Below the pieces are notes generated by a model. That model saw only the letters and a list, made by a program, of their open reading frames with translations. It did not search any database and was not told the origin of the DNA. This document shows positions 1 through 7,762 of a DNA stretch of 64,000 nucleotides, in pieces (positions within the stretch are counted from its first letter, which is position 1; each line of letters begins with the position of its first letter). Made by a program: the position numbers and the translations under genes. The stretch spans positions 2,976,001 through 3,040,000 of the forward strand of contig NZ_CP069004.1 of the NCBI RefSeq assembly GCF_016801775.1. The letters run 5' to 3'. Source of the stretch: Sulfitobacter mediterraneus. Lineage in GTDB: Bacteria; Pseudomonadota; Alphaproteobacteria; Rhodobacterales; Rhodobacteraceae.

Positions 1-1116
1 AATGACCAAAGTGGCCGGATCACGGGGCAGTTGGCCTGCCGGATCAAAGATGCCCCAGATCAGGTCGGACATCTGGAAGTCACCCATGGTGAGGCCAAAG
101 GCGAAATCCTGCGGATCGTCGGATTTGCTGACCGGGATGGCGAGGTTAAAGGCGCTTTGCGCCATGCTCAGCTCAATCGGGAAGGGCAGGTCGGCCACGT
201 TCATCGTGACCTGTAAATTGGTTTGCCCGCCGCCATAGCTGACCCCATCCGCGCCCAGATCAACGCTCAACCGGCTGCCCTGTGACGAGGTGTTCAGGGA
301 CATATCGCCGTTCACCGGATCGGTCACCTGCATCGCGGTTGCGCTGGATCCGGCGTTGAACGCGCCGGTGATCTCAAAGCCGGCTTTGATCATCGCAGAT
401 GTGTCAGAGGCCTTTTCCAGCAACAGCGGGATTGCCCCTTCCGCAGACATCTCAAGATTTTGCAGATTGCCATTCAGGCTGACTTGATTGCCCTCTTGGG
501 GGTTGTCGACAAACAGATCATAGGTAATCCCGGCCACGCTGCCGGATTGTTGATAATCCCTCAAATCACCAATTGTCATGCTGGTGTTGCTGACCAGACC
601 GGTGCCGGTGACATCAAAGCGCGCGGTTTCCGGCCCGATCACATCACCGTCTGCTTCCAACTGCTGAAGCTTGAGGCCGAAGGTGTCGGCGGAATAGGCA
701 TAGTTCATTTTTTCCGGGGTGCCGCTGACGATCATGGAATGGCCGGTCTGGATGTAATCCATCGACAGTTTGAACGCCGAGGAGGAGCTGCCATCGGTCC
801 CGGTCATGACCATTGGCAGGGTCTCGGGCATAACCACCGCAACCGACCCGTCACCTTGCCCAACGAAAACAATCGTGCCCATCGACATGGTCATCGACCC
901 GGCCTGATCGGGCATCTCAAAACCCAGTTGAATGTCACTGACGGTCAGGTTGTTGCCGCTCGCGCTTTGCTGGCCCTGAACGCTGTACCCCATCCCTTCC
1001 ATGTATTGTTGCCAATCACCCCAAACCTGCGCCGGTGTGAGATCGGCCAACGCGGCCTGGGACAGGAAAACCAATGGAACGGCGAAGCAAAACGAAGAGG
1101 TCGAAAAGCGGGACAT
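1..1116 (-). CDS. DUF2125 domain-containing secreted protein (3' end outside window)
   Basis: The reading frame is open from an ATG at 1116 to the left edge (372 codons), so the C-terminus is missing. The N-terminus is a signal peptide (hydrophobic run ending SQAALA, then DLTPAQVW). The rest is a long beta-rich, Ser/Thr/Gly-rich sequence with repeated phrases about sixty to a hundred residues apart, as in the DUF2125 family of alphaproteobacterial envelope proteins. Function is unknown; export to the periplasm is inferred. It is transcribed away from the SDR gene, with 158 bp between them. Confidence 0.75.
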   Translation of the reverse strand, partial: MSRFSTSSFCFAVPLVFLSQAALADLTPAQVWGDWQQYMEGMGYSVQGQQSASGNNLTVSDIQLGFEMPDQAGSMTMSMGTIVFVGQGDGSVAVVMPETLPMVMTGTDGSSSSAFKLSMDYIQTGHSMIVSGTPEKMNYAYSADTFGLKLQQLEADGDVIGPETARFDVTGTGLVSNTSMTIGDLRDYQQSGSVAGITYDLFVDNPQEGNQVSLNGNLQNLEMSAEGAIPLLLEKASDTSAMIKAGFEITGAFNAGSSATAMQVTDPVNGDMSLNTSSQGSRLSVDLGADGVSYGGGQTNLQVTMNVADLPFPIELSMAQSAFNLAIPVSKSDDPQDFAFGLTMGDFQMSDLIWGIFDPAGQLPRDPATLVI

Positions 1117-1274
1117 AGACAAATCCTTTGTGGCAAATTTCGCGTCAAGGTCGTGCAAACCCCCGGCAGGGTCAAGCCGCGGCAGGGGCAGGGGGCTGGA
1201 CCCTCGGTTAGGGGAAGACTACCACATGGGGCAATCAGGTTGCAAAACCCAGACACCACACAAAGGAACACGTT

Positions 1275-2024
1275 ATGGACATGACCGGAAAAACCGTAAT
1301 GATCACCGGCGCCAGCCGCGGCATTGGCGAAGCGGCTGCGCGGGTCTTTGCCGATGCGGGCGCAAATGTCGCGCTCTTGGCCCGTTCGCAGGAAGCGATT
1401 GCACAAATAGCAGGCGAAATTGGCAAACAGGCCATCGCGATTCCCTGCAACGTGGCGCGGTTCGGCGAGATGTCATCGGCGGTGGAAACCACGGTGCAAG
1501 CCTTCGGCAGCCTGGACGTTCTGATCAATAACGCGGGCGCGATTGAACCGATCTCCCGCTTGGCTGAGGCGGATCCAGACGGCTGGGGCATGAACATCGA
1601 CGTCAATCTCAAGGGTGTGTTCAACGGCATCCGCGCGGCGCTTCCGGTGATGAAAGACGCTGGCGGCGGTTCGGTGCTGACCATTTCATCCGGCGCGGCG
1701 CACGGTGCCATCGAAGGTTGGAGCCATTATTGCTCTGGCAAGGCGGCGGTGAACATGTTGAACCGCTGTCTGCATCTCGAAGAAGCCGAAGCCGGCATCC
1801 GTGCCATTGGCCTGTCGCCGGGCACAGTGGCGACGCAGATGCAGCGCGAGATCAAGCAAAGCGGCATCAACCCGGTCAGCAAACTGAATTGGGAGGATCA
1901 CATCCCCGCCGAATGGCCCGCCCGCACCCTGCTGTGGATGTGCAGTGCTGAGGCGGATCGTTTCAAAGGCGACGAAATATCCCTGCGCGATGAGGGCGTG
2001 CGCAAGGCGGTTGGTCTGATATGA
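1275..2024 (+). CDS. SDR family oxidoreductase
   Basis: Short-chain dehydrogenase of 249 residues, the usual length. Visible are the N-terminal nucleotide-binding TGASRGIG near residue 11, the NNAG motif near residue 88, and the catalytic Ser...Tyr-x-x-x-Lys as SSGAAHG followed by HYCSGKAA near residue 155. It probably oxidises or reduces a hydroxy/keto group with NAD(P); the substrate cannot be read. Its stop overlaps the start of the enoyl-CoA hydratase (ATGA), so the two are co-translated and may share a short beta-oxidation-like route. Confidence 0.88.
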   Translation: MDMTGKTVMITGASRGIGEAAARVFADAGANVALLARSQEAIAQIAGEIGKQAIAIPCNVARFGEMSSAVETTVQAFGSLDVLINNAGAIEPISRLAEADPDGWGMNIDVNLKGVFNGIRAALPVMKDAGGGSVLTISSGAAHGAIEGWSHYCSGKAAVNMLNRCLHLEEAEAGIRAIGLSPGTVATQMQREIKQSGINPVSKLNWEDHIPAEWPARTLLWMCSAEADRFKGDEISLRDEGVRKAVGLI

Positions 2025-2632
2025 TCCAAACGGACCGAAACGGCGATGTCCTGATCGTCACGATCAACCGCCCTGACAAGGCCAATTCACTGACCCACGC
2101 GATGCTGTCCGAACTGGCCGATGTGATGGAGGCCGCCCAAGATGCGAGGGCGGTGATCCTGACCGGGCGGGGCAAGGTATTCAGCGCAGGCGCTGATCTG
2201 GATGAGGCCCGCGCAGGATTGGCCAAATCCGATGTCTGGGAACGCCTGTCCGGGGCCATCGCCAAGCTGCCCGGCCTGACCATTGCCGCCCTCAACGGCA
2301 CCTTGGCGGGCGGCGCAATGGGCATGGCGCTGGCCTGCGATTTACGGATCGCGGTGCCGGGGGCCAAATTCTTTTATCCGGTTATGAAGCTCGGCTTTCT
2401 GCCGCAACCCTCTGATCCGGCCCGCATGGCGGCCTTGATCGGTCCGTCCCGGACCAAATTGATCTTGATGGGCGGTCAAAAGATAGAGGCGCAAGAGGCG
2501 TTGTCCTTTGGTCTGATCGACCGGATCGTCGCGCCAGAGGATCTGTTGGCGCACGCCAAGGATCTGACCGCCGACACCGTCGCGGCGGACCCTGCCATCG
2601 CGCGAGGCATCAAGGAGATGTGCCGCAGCTAG
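2021..2632 (+). CDS. Enoyl-CoA hydratase/isomerase family protein
   Basis: Crotonase-fold protein of 203 residues, shorter than the usual ~260 because the C-terminal helical part is reduced. The oxyanion-hole segments are present: FSAGADLDEA near residue 52 and LNGTLAGGAMGMALACD near residue 92. The usual catalytic Glu of hydratases (about residue 115-135) is not obvious, so isomerase or another crotonase activity is possible. It overlaps the upstream SDR by 4 nt. A CoA-thioester substrate is likely; the pathway is unassigned. Confidence 0.82.
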   Translation: MIQTDRNGDVLIVTINRPDKANSLTHAMLSELADVMEAAQDARAVILTGRGKVFSAGADLDEARAGLAKSDVWERLSGAIAKLPGLTIAALNGTLAGGAMGMALACDLRIAVPGAKFFYPVMKLGFLPQPSDPARMAALIGPSRTKLILMGGQKIEAQEALSFGLIDRIVAPEDLLAHAKDLTADTVAADPAIARGIKEMCRS

Positions 2633-2642
2633 GGCTTTGACC

Positions 2643-2717
2643 CTAGATCAGTGGCACAATCGGAACATCACAAGCCGCCAAAGCCATCAGGCCTGCCAAA
2701 ACAATCATCCAACGCAT
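2643..2717 (-). CDS. 24-residue lipoprotein
   Basis: A short frame encodes MRWMIVLAGLMALAAC followed by DVPIVPLI. This is a signal peptide ending in a lipobox (LAAC, Cys16) with an 8-residue mature peptide. An AAGGA ribosome site lies 7 nt before the ATG on the minus strand. It resembles entericidin-size lipopeptides in scale only. It lies 54 bp downstream of the HNH gene on the same strand, with a GC hairpin (2748-2762) between. Role unknown. Confidence 0.6.
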   Translation of the reverse strand: MRWMIVLAGLMALAACDVPIVPLI

Positions 2718-2771
2718 GTGATATCCTTTTTGTTGACCTCAGCTTGCCCCGCCTTGGGCGGGCTGTCCAGC

Positions 2772-3065
2772 CTACCGCTTGCGCCGGCCGCCGGGCACTT
2801 TCGACAGAAACCCTGGCGGCCGTTTGGCCACCCATCTGGCGAATTTCGCAAGCCGCGGATGCCCAAGCAGCGCCTCCGGCGTGTTGTAGATCTGAGCTAA
2901 CTCCGCTTCGGTTAAGGTTGCATGAATTTCGCGATGGCAAATGTGGTGCATCAGCACAACCGGCCCGCCTTTACCCCCTTTCAGTTTGGGGATCAGATGA
3001 TGCTGGCTTTGCGGCACGTCGGGTGGAATGGGCCGTTGGCACAGCGGGCATTGCGGGTGGTCCAT
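2772..3065 (-). CDS. HNH endonuclease-like protein
   Basis: 97 residues from the ATG at 3065. An upstream in-frame extension to 3203 is possible but overlaps the divergent MscS gene. It carries a CPLCQR zinc knuckle near residue 7, then HHLIPKLKGG near residue 22 and HHICHREIH near residue 42, giving the ββα-metal (HNH) fold. The basic tail (PGGRRKR) fits nucleic-acid contact. There is no partner methylase or phage gene nearby, so a restriction role is not supported; a small housekeeping HNH protein is more likely. Confidence 0.8.
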   Translation of the reverse strand: MDHPQCPLCQRPIPPDVPQSQHHLIPKLKGGKGGPVVLMHHICHREIHATLTEAELAQIYNTPEALLGHPRLAKFARWVAKRPPGFLSKVPGGRRKR

Positions 3066-3140
3066 GTGCAAAATCCTTGAACCTTTCGGGGCGGGCAGGC
3101 AAGAGGATGGCGCGATCCGCGTTTTTGACAAGGAAAAATC

Positions 3141-4475
3141 ATGGCTCTCGACCTTTCTGACCAGTCGGAAATTGTGCAGCAGGCCTACGGCTATGCCCAG
3201 CAAGGATGGGATCTGGCGCTCAGTTGGTTATTGAGCCCGGCGGCCTGGTCGCAGTTCGCGCTCCTGGTCCTTGCCTATTTGATGGCGGTGCTGGTAGCGC
3301 GGCGATTGCGGCCGGTATTGACCCGCCAGATCACGCCCGCCCAAGACGCCGAAGGGGTCGTTGCAGACAGCCGCCGCTTTGCTGTGATCTTCCTGCCGTT
3401 GTTGTTACCACTTTTGGCCTATGGCTTCACCGCCATTGGCGAAACGCTGGTGCGGTCCTTGTTCGACAGTGGCGCGGTGATCGCCTTTGGCAAACGGGTG
3501 TTCCTGTTTCTCGCGGCTCGCAGGTTGGTGCGGGACATCATCCATGATCCATTCCTCAAGTTGTTGGGTCGCTACGTGCTGCTGCCGGTGGCCGCACTTT
3601 ATATGTTTGGGGTGCTGGATGATGTTCTGGCGGCGCTCACGGCACTGACCGTCACCTTTGGCAATATCTCCATTTCGGCCATGGCACTGATCCGCGGTAT
3701 CATCGCCGGATCGATCCTGTTTTGGTTGGGCGGGTGGTCTACCCGGCAAACCTCGCAATTCATCGACGCGCAGGAACAGATGCGCCCGTCCGTGCGGCAA
3801 CTGGTGGGCAAGGCCATTGAATTTGCCATATTCGCCGCAGCTTTCCTGCTGCTGCTGAATATCATGGGGATCAACCTTGGCGCGTTGGCGGTCTTGGGCG
3901 GTGCGATTGGTGTGGGTCTTGGGTTCGGTCTGCAAAAGATTGCGTCGAACTTTATCTCAGGTGTCATCTTGCTGATCGAAGGGCAGGCCACGGTCGGGGA
4001 TTATGTCGAACTGGACGGCGGCGAAAGCGGCAAGATCGTCAAGATGACAGCCCGCGCCGCCATTCTGGAAACCTTTGATGGCCGCTGGATCGTGGTTCCG
4101 AACGAAGATTTCATCACCACCCGCGTCACCAACTTTTCCGACAGCGGATCGGCAAACCGATATGAGGCGCCGTTTTCCGTCAGCTATGACACCGATATCA
4201 ACCTGATCCCGCCGTTGATCGAGGCGGCGGTATCCAAACATCCCGAAGTTTTGGATGCCCCCTATCCACCCGATTGCGAACTGCGCGGCTTTGGTGACAG
4301 CGGTATCGACTTCGCTGTTGAATTCTGGGTGAACGGGCTGGATGACGGGCCGAACAAATACACCTCGGATGTTTTGTTCCTGATCTGGAATGCGCTGAAA
4401 GAGGCCGGTGTCGAGATCCCCTATCCACAGCGCGTGGTTGAGATAAAAGGCCCGATGCCGGAGCTGAAATCATGA
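3141..4475 (+). CDS. Mechanosensitive ion channel, MscS family
   Basis: 444 residues, longer than E. coli MscS (286) because of extra N-terminal membrane helices (roughly 35-55, 75-95, 105-125, 145-165, 175-195, 225-245). The pore helix is recognisable as a Gly/Ala-rich stretch (LGGAIGVGLGFGLQKIASN, about 255-273), followed by the FISGVILLIEG and VGDYVEL signature and the beta domain. It opens under hypo-osmotic membrane tension. It overlaps the next gene by ATGA (4472-4475). Confidence 0.93.
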   Translation: MALDLSDQSEIVQQAYGYAQQGWDLALSWLLSPAAWSQFALLVLAYLMAVLVARRLRPVLTRQITPAQDAEGVVADSRRFAVIFLPLLLPLLAYGFTAIGETLVRSLFDSGAVIAFGKRVFLFLAARRLVRDIIHDPFLKLLGRYVLLPVAALYMFGVLDDVLAALTALTVTFGNISISAMALIRGIIAGSILFWLGGWSTRQTSQFIDAQEQMRPSVRQLVGKAIEFAIFAAAFLLLLNIMGINLGALAVLGGAIGVGLGFGLQKIASNFISGVILLIEGQATVGDYVELDGGESGKIVKMTARAAILETFDGRWIVVPNEDFITTRVTNFSDSGSANRYEAPFSVSYDTDINLIPPLIEAAVSKHPEVLDAPYPPDCELRGFGDSGIDFAVEFWVNGLDDGPNKYTSDVLFLIWNALKEAGVEIPYPQRVVEIKGPMPELKS

Positions 4476-5647
4476 AACAGGCGGTGGTGATCGGCGCAGG
4501 GCCAGCGGGCCTGATGGCGGCCGAGGTGATGGCAGAGGCCGGTTTGGCCGTTACGGTTTGCGAGGCCAAACCTTCGGTCGGGCGCAAGTTCTTGATGGCA
4601 GGGAAATCCGGCCTCAACCTGACCAAGGACGAGGACGGCAGCAGCTTTCGCGCCGCGTTTTCCGAGGCTCGCAAGCCGCTTACCCCCATGATCGACGCCT
4701 TTGATGGGGATGCGGTGCAGGCCTGGGCCAAGGGTCTGGATCAAAAAGTGTTCACCGGCAGCACTGGGCGGGTGTTCCCGGTCGCGATGAAGGCGTCCCC
4801 ATTGTTGCGGGCATGGATGACCCGCCTCGCGGCGGCGGGGGTACAGACCAACACCCGCTGGCGCTGGCAGGGGTGGGACGAAGACAAGCTGATCTTTGAT
4901 ACGCCAGTGGGGCCACAAACCCTGAAGGCTGATGTGACGTTACTGGCGCTGGGGGGGGCAAGCTGGGCGCGGCTGGGGTCGGACGGTGCTTGGGCTGATA
5001 TCCTTGGCGGCAAAGATGTCCCGCTGGCGGCCTTCGCCCCGGCGAATGCGGGCGTCTTGATCAATTGGTCGGCGCATATGACCAAACATTTCGGCGCGGC
5101 GATCAAAGGGGTGAAGTGGACGTCTGGCCCTTATTCCTCAAAAGGGGAGGCCGTGCTTTCTGCACAGGGGCTCGAAGGTGGCGGGATCTATTCCATCTCG
5201 CGCGGGGTGCGCGAAGGGCATTCGTTGGCGCTGGATCTTTTGCCGAATATGACAGTGGCTGAGATCACCGCAAAACTGTCGAAACCGCGCGGCAAGGCAA
5301 GCCTTGCCAACCATCTGCGCAAAACGGTGAAACTGACCCAGGCCCAGATCGCATTGTTGCAAGAGATGGCGCGGCCTTTGCCAGATGGTTTGCGGGCGAC
5401 GGCGCGGTTGCTCAAGGCGGTGCCCGTGACAAACGCGGGGCTACGCCCGATGGATGAGGCAATCTCGACGGCAGGTGGACTGCCTTTTGAGGCATTGGAC
5501 GAGGGACTGATGATCAAAGCGCTGCCGGGGGTGTTCGCCGCTGGTGAAATGCTGGATTGGGAAGCCCCGACAGGGGGTTACCTCATTTCGGCCTGCCTTG
5601 CGACAGGCCGATGGGCCGGGCAACACGCGGCCCGCTGGGCCGGTTAA
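4472..5647 (+). CDS. FAD/NAD(P)-dependent flavoprotein (YhiN/TIGR03862-like)
   Basis: 391 residues. The N-terminal Rossmann motif is VIGAGPAGLMAAEVMAEAG, followed by GRKFLMAGKSGLNLT, which is characteristic of the HI0933/YhiN flavoprotein family. A C-terminal FAD segment reads GVFAAGEMLDWEAPTGGYL. The family is widespread, but its physiological substrate is not established. It is translationally coupled to the MscS gene and converges on the GST gene, overlapping it by 4 nt at 5644-5647. Confidence 0.85.
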   Translation: MKQAVVIGAGPAGLMAAEVMAEAGLAVTVCEAKPSVGRKFLMAGKSGLNLTKDEDGSSFRAAFSEARKPLTPMIDAFDGDAVQAWAKGLDQKVFTGSTGRVFPVAMKASPLLRAWMTRLAAAGVQTNTRWRWQGWDEDKLIFDTPVGPQTLKADVTLLALGGASWARLGSDGAWADILGGKDVPLAAFAPANAGVLINWSAHMTKHFGAAIKGVKWTSGPYSSKGEAVLSAQGLEGGGIYSISRGVREGHSLALDLLPNMTVAEITAKLSKPRGKASLANHLRKTVKLTQAQIALLQEMARPLPDGLRATARLLKAVPVTNAGLRPMDEAISTAGGLPFEALDEGLMIKALPGVFAAGEMLDWEAPTGGYLISACLATGRWAGQHAARWAG

Positions 5648-6243
5648 GCGGCGGCGGGTTCCTTGGCTTGAGCTGCCTTGAATGCATCCCGATCGCGCAG
5701 ACCTTTGGCCCAGGTGTTCAGCTTGTCATCGACCCGTGGAAAACCCGCGCCGATAGACCAGTTGATGCAATGCACGGCCAGAATATCCGCATGGGTCATT
5801 TGATCACCCATCAGGAAGGGCCCCTCCAGACGCTCTGACAACAGGCTGGCCGCACGGCCAAATTCGGCTTTCAGGCTGTCTTTGATCTGCGGCATCCGCA
5901 ATGCTTCGGGAAAGACAAAGCTGTGCTTTGCCGCTGCCCAAAGGATCGCATCAAATTCATCGATCAACCAAAAGGTCATGGCGTCCTGTCGGGCGCGTGC
6001 GGGCGTTCCGGCAGGCGCGGTCAGCATCCCGTGCTTGTCCCCAAGGTAGGTCATGATCGCAACGCTGTCGGTCAGCACATCATCACCATCGACCAAGGCC
6101 GGGATCTTGCCCGTCGGATTGTGCTTGAGCGCCTCCTCAGATCGTGGCGGGGCGGCAATCTGAACATAGTCCTGACCCAGTTCTTCGAGCATCCACATCA
6201 CGCGGAAGGCCCTTGATTTGGTTGCGCCGATCACTTTGTACAT
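5644..6243 (-). CDS. Glutathione S-transferase family protein
   Basis: 199 residues. The N-terminal thioredoxin-like domain has SRAFRVMWMLEELG, the cis-Pro segment GKIPALVDGD and the glutathione-binding DSVAIMTYL (about residue 60). An alpha-helical C-terminal domain follows. It is likely a cytosolic GST; its substrate is unknown. It follows holA by 29 bp on the same strand and could be the last gene of the leuS-lptE-holA transcript. Confidence 0.88.
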   Translation of the reverse strand: MYKVIGATKSRAFRVMWMLEELGQDYVQIAAPPRSEEALKHNPTGKIPALVDGDDVLTDSVAIMTYLGDKHGMLTAPAGTPARARQDAMTFWLIDEFDAILWAAAKHSFVFPEALRMPQIKDSLKAEFGRAASLLSERLEGPFLMGDQMTHADILAVHCINWSIGAGFPRVDDKLNTWAKGLRDRDAFKAAQAKEPAAA

Positions 6244-6272
6244 CTGCTTTCCTTTCGTTCAATCGAGCCTGT

Positions 6273-7271
6273 TCAACGCTGTGTGCCCAGCATTGCAAGG
6301 CGGATAAATGCCCGTTCGACCAATGCCATCGCAGGCGCATTTTGTCCGGCAGAGCGCAATTTGAGGTCTGTGTCCGTCAAAACGGTCAACGCGGTCTCCA
6401 GGCGTGCCGCGCCCCAGTTGCGGGCCTGCCGCGACACGCGCTCGCGGTCACGCACGCCATAGACCGGCGCACCGGGGTTGGCGGAAATCCGGTAAAGGGT
6501 GCGAAAATGACGGGTGGCCATGATGCACAGGGTAACAGGATTAACGCCCTGTCCCTGCAGCTTGCTCATCACCGGACCAATATCGCCTGACCGCGCCTCA
6601 GCCACCACATGCAGGATGTCATCCACATCAGCCTCCGTAGAGGTCGGAGCGCAGGCGGCGACATCATCGGCGGTCAGCGCGGAGGGATCCTTCAGCTTGT
6701 ATAGAGCCAGCTTTTCCAGCGTCTGACGAAAATCACCGGGGTCCAGCGCACGGGCCAGATCGGTAAGATTCGCCATCGCATCCGGCTCTGGCTTCAGTTT
6801 TGCCTCCGCCAACAAACGCTCAATCTCGGCGCGGTCGGGCGGCGTGTCATAAATCGCAGTAGCATAGGCATTGCGATGATCCTGAAACGCCTTGAGCACT
6901 TTGGAGGTTTTCTTGAGATCGCCTCCTGTCACCACAATCTGTGCATCACCGGGTTGCCAATCGGTAAGGGTATCGATCAGGATCTTGGCGATGTTGTCAT
7001 TTGCATCTTCCACAAGTGCGGCCCGTGGGCCGGGGAAAAACCCTACCGCCTTGATCGCATCCAAAAGCATTGCCGGATCGCGCCGCAACTCGGCGGCGGG
7101 CATCCGGGTGAGGCGCATTTCCTCCTCGGCGTTTGGCCCAAGCAACGCCTTGAGAAACTCTTGCCGCTTCAGCGCAACACGCATCGCATCGCTGCCATAT
7201 ATCAACAGCCCGGTTTTGTCCGGATCAGGCCGGGAGAAATAGCCGTTGGCGTCGCGGGGGCTTAGCTTCAT
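6273..7271 (-). CDS. holA: DNA polymerase III subunit delta
   Basis: 332 residues, typical for the clamp-loader delta subunit. It begins [15 protein letters not shown] and has the LLIYGSDAMRV and ALKRQEFL region of the N-terminal AAA-like domain, the IVVTGGDLKKTSKVLKAF segment and the helical collar-type C-terminus. It opens the beta clamp at primed sites. The start codon shares a base with the lptE stop (TGATG), and the leuS-lptE-holA order supports the call. Confidence 0.9.
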   Translation of the reverse strand: MKLSPRDANGYFSRPDPDKTGLLIYGSDAMRVALKRQEFLKALLGPNAEEEMRLTRMPAAELRRDPAMLLDAIKAVGFFPGPRAALVEDANDNIAKILIDTLTDWQPGDAQIVVTGGDLKKTSKVLKAFQDHRNAYATAIYDTPPDRAEIERLLAEAKLKPEPDAMANLTDLARALDPGDFRQTLEKLALYKLKDPSALTADDVAACAPTSTEADVDDILHVVAEARSGDIGPVMSKLQGQGVNPVTLCIMATRHFRTLYRISANPGAPVYGVRDRERVSRQARNWGAARLETALTVLTDTDLKLRSAGQNAPAMALVERAFIRLAMLGTQR

Positions 7272-7762
7272 CAGCTCAGATCAGCGGCGTAGAGGCGTGT
7301 GATCAGTTGATCGGCCAGAATCACCATCAGACGTTTTTCCGCGTCTTGTCTGCTGGCCAATGTGGCCACGGTCGTGCCCGTGGCGGAATAGCCTGTAAAG
7401 TTCTCGACCTGACCAGATGTCAGAATTTGCCCCGTTTGCAGATCGCGCAGAGCATAATCGACCGATCCAATCAGATCAAACCGCGTGGTTTCACCCGCCC
7501 GGTTGATTGCAAGACGTTCTTCGCGTGTACTGATGTTGACAGCCAGACCATAGGCCGGAGAGGCGCCGCGCCCCAGTTTCTGTTCAATCTCGCGGGTCAG
7601 GAAATAGCCGTAGCGCGCGTTTGGTGGATCAACCTCGACCCGATCTTGCAAAAGCCGCCCGTTGCCGCCCGGCCCATAGACAGGCTGAAACCCGCAGGCG
7701 GCAAGCGCCAGTGGGGCCAGCACCATGAACCGGCGGCGATAGGTGGCTTTAGGCAACGACAT
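7271..7762 (-). CDS. lptE: LPS-assembly lipoprotein LptE
   Basis: 163 residues. A signal peptide with lipobox (LALAAC, Cys near residue 23) is followed by [10 protein letters not shown], the usual LptE start of the mature protein. It is the outer-membrane plug of LptD in LPS export. It overlaps the leuS 3' end by 14 nt and abuts holA. This leuS-lptE-holA order is widely conserved in proteobacteria and is the main support beyond the N-terminus. Confidence 0.9.
   Translation of the reverse strand: MSLPKATYRRRFMVLAPLALAACGFQPVYGPGGNGRLLQDRVEVDPPNARYGYFLTREIEQKLGRGASPAYGLAVNISTREERLAINRAGETTRFDLIGSVDYALRDLQTGQILTSGQVENFTGYSATGTTVATLASRQDAEKRLMVILADQLITRLYAADLS

Noticed and set aside
2748..2762. 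CCCGCC-TTG-GGCGGG hairpin as terminator of the HNH gene
   Set aside because: No T-run on either strand; kept only as a possible processing or attenuation hairpin.
2772..3065. Restriction-modification or defence role for the HNH gene
   Set aside because: No methylase, nuclease partner or mobile element nearby; the short HNH protein alone does not support it.
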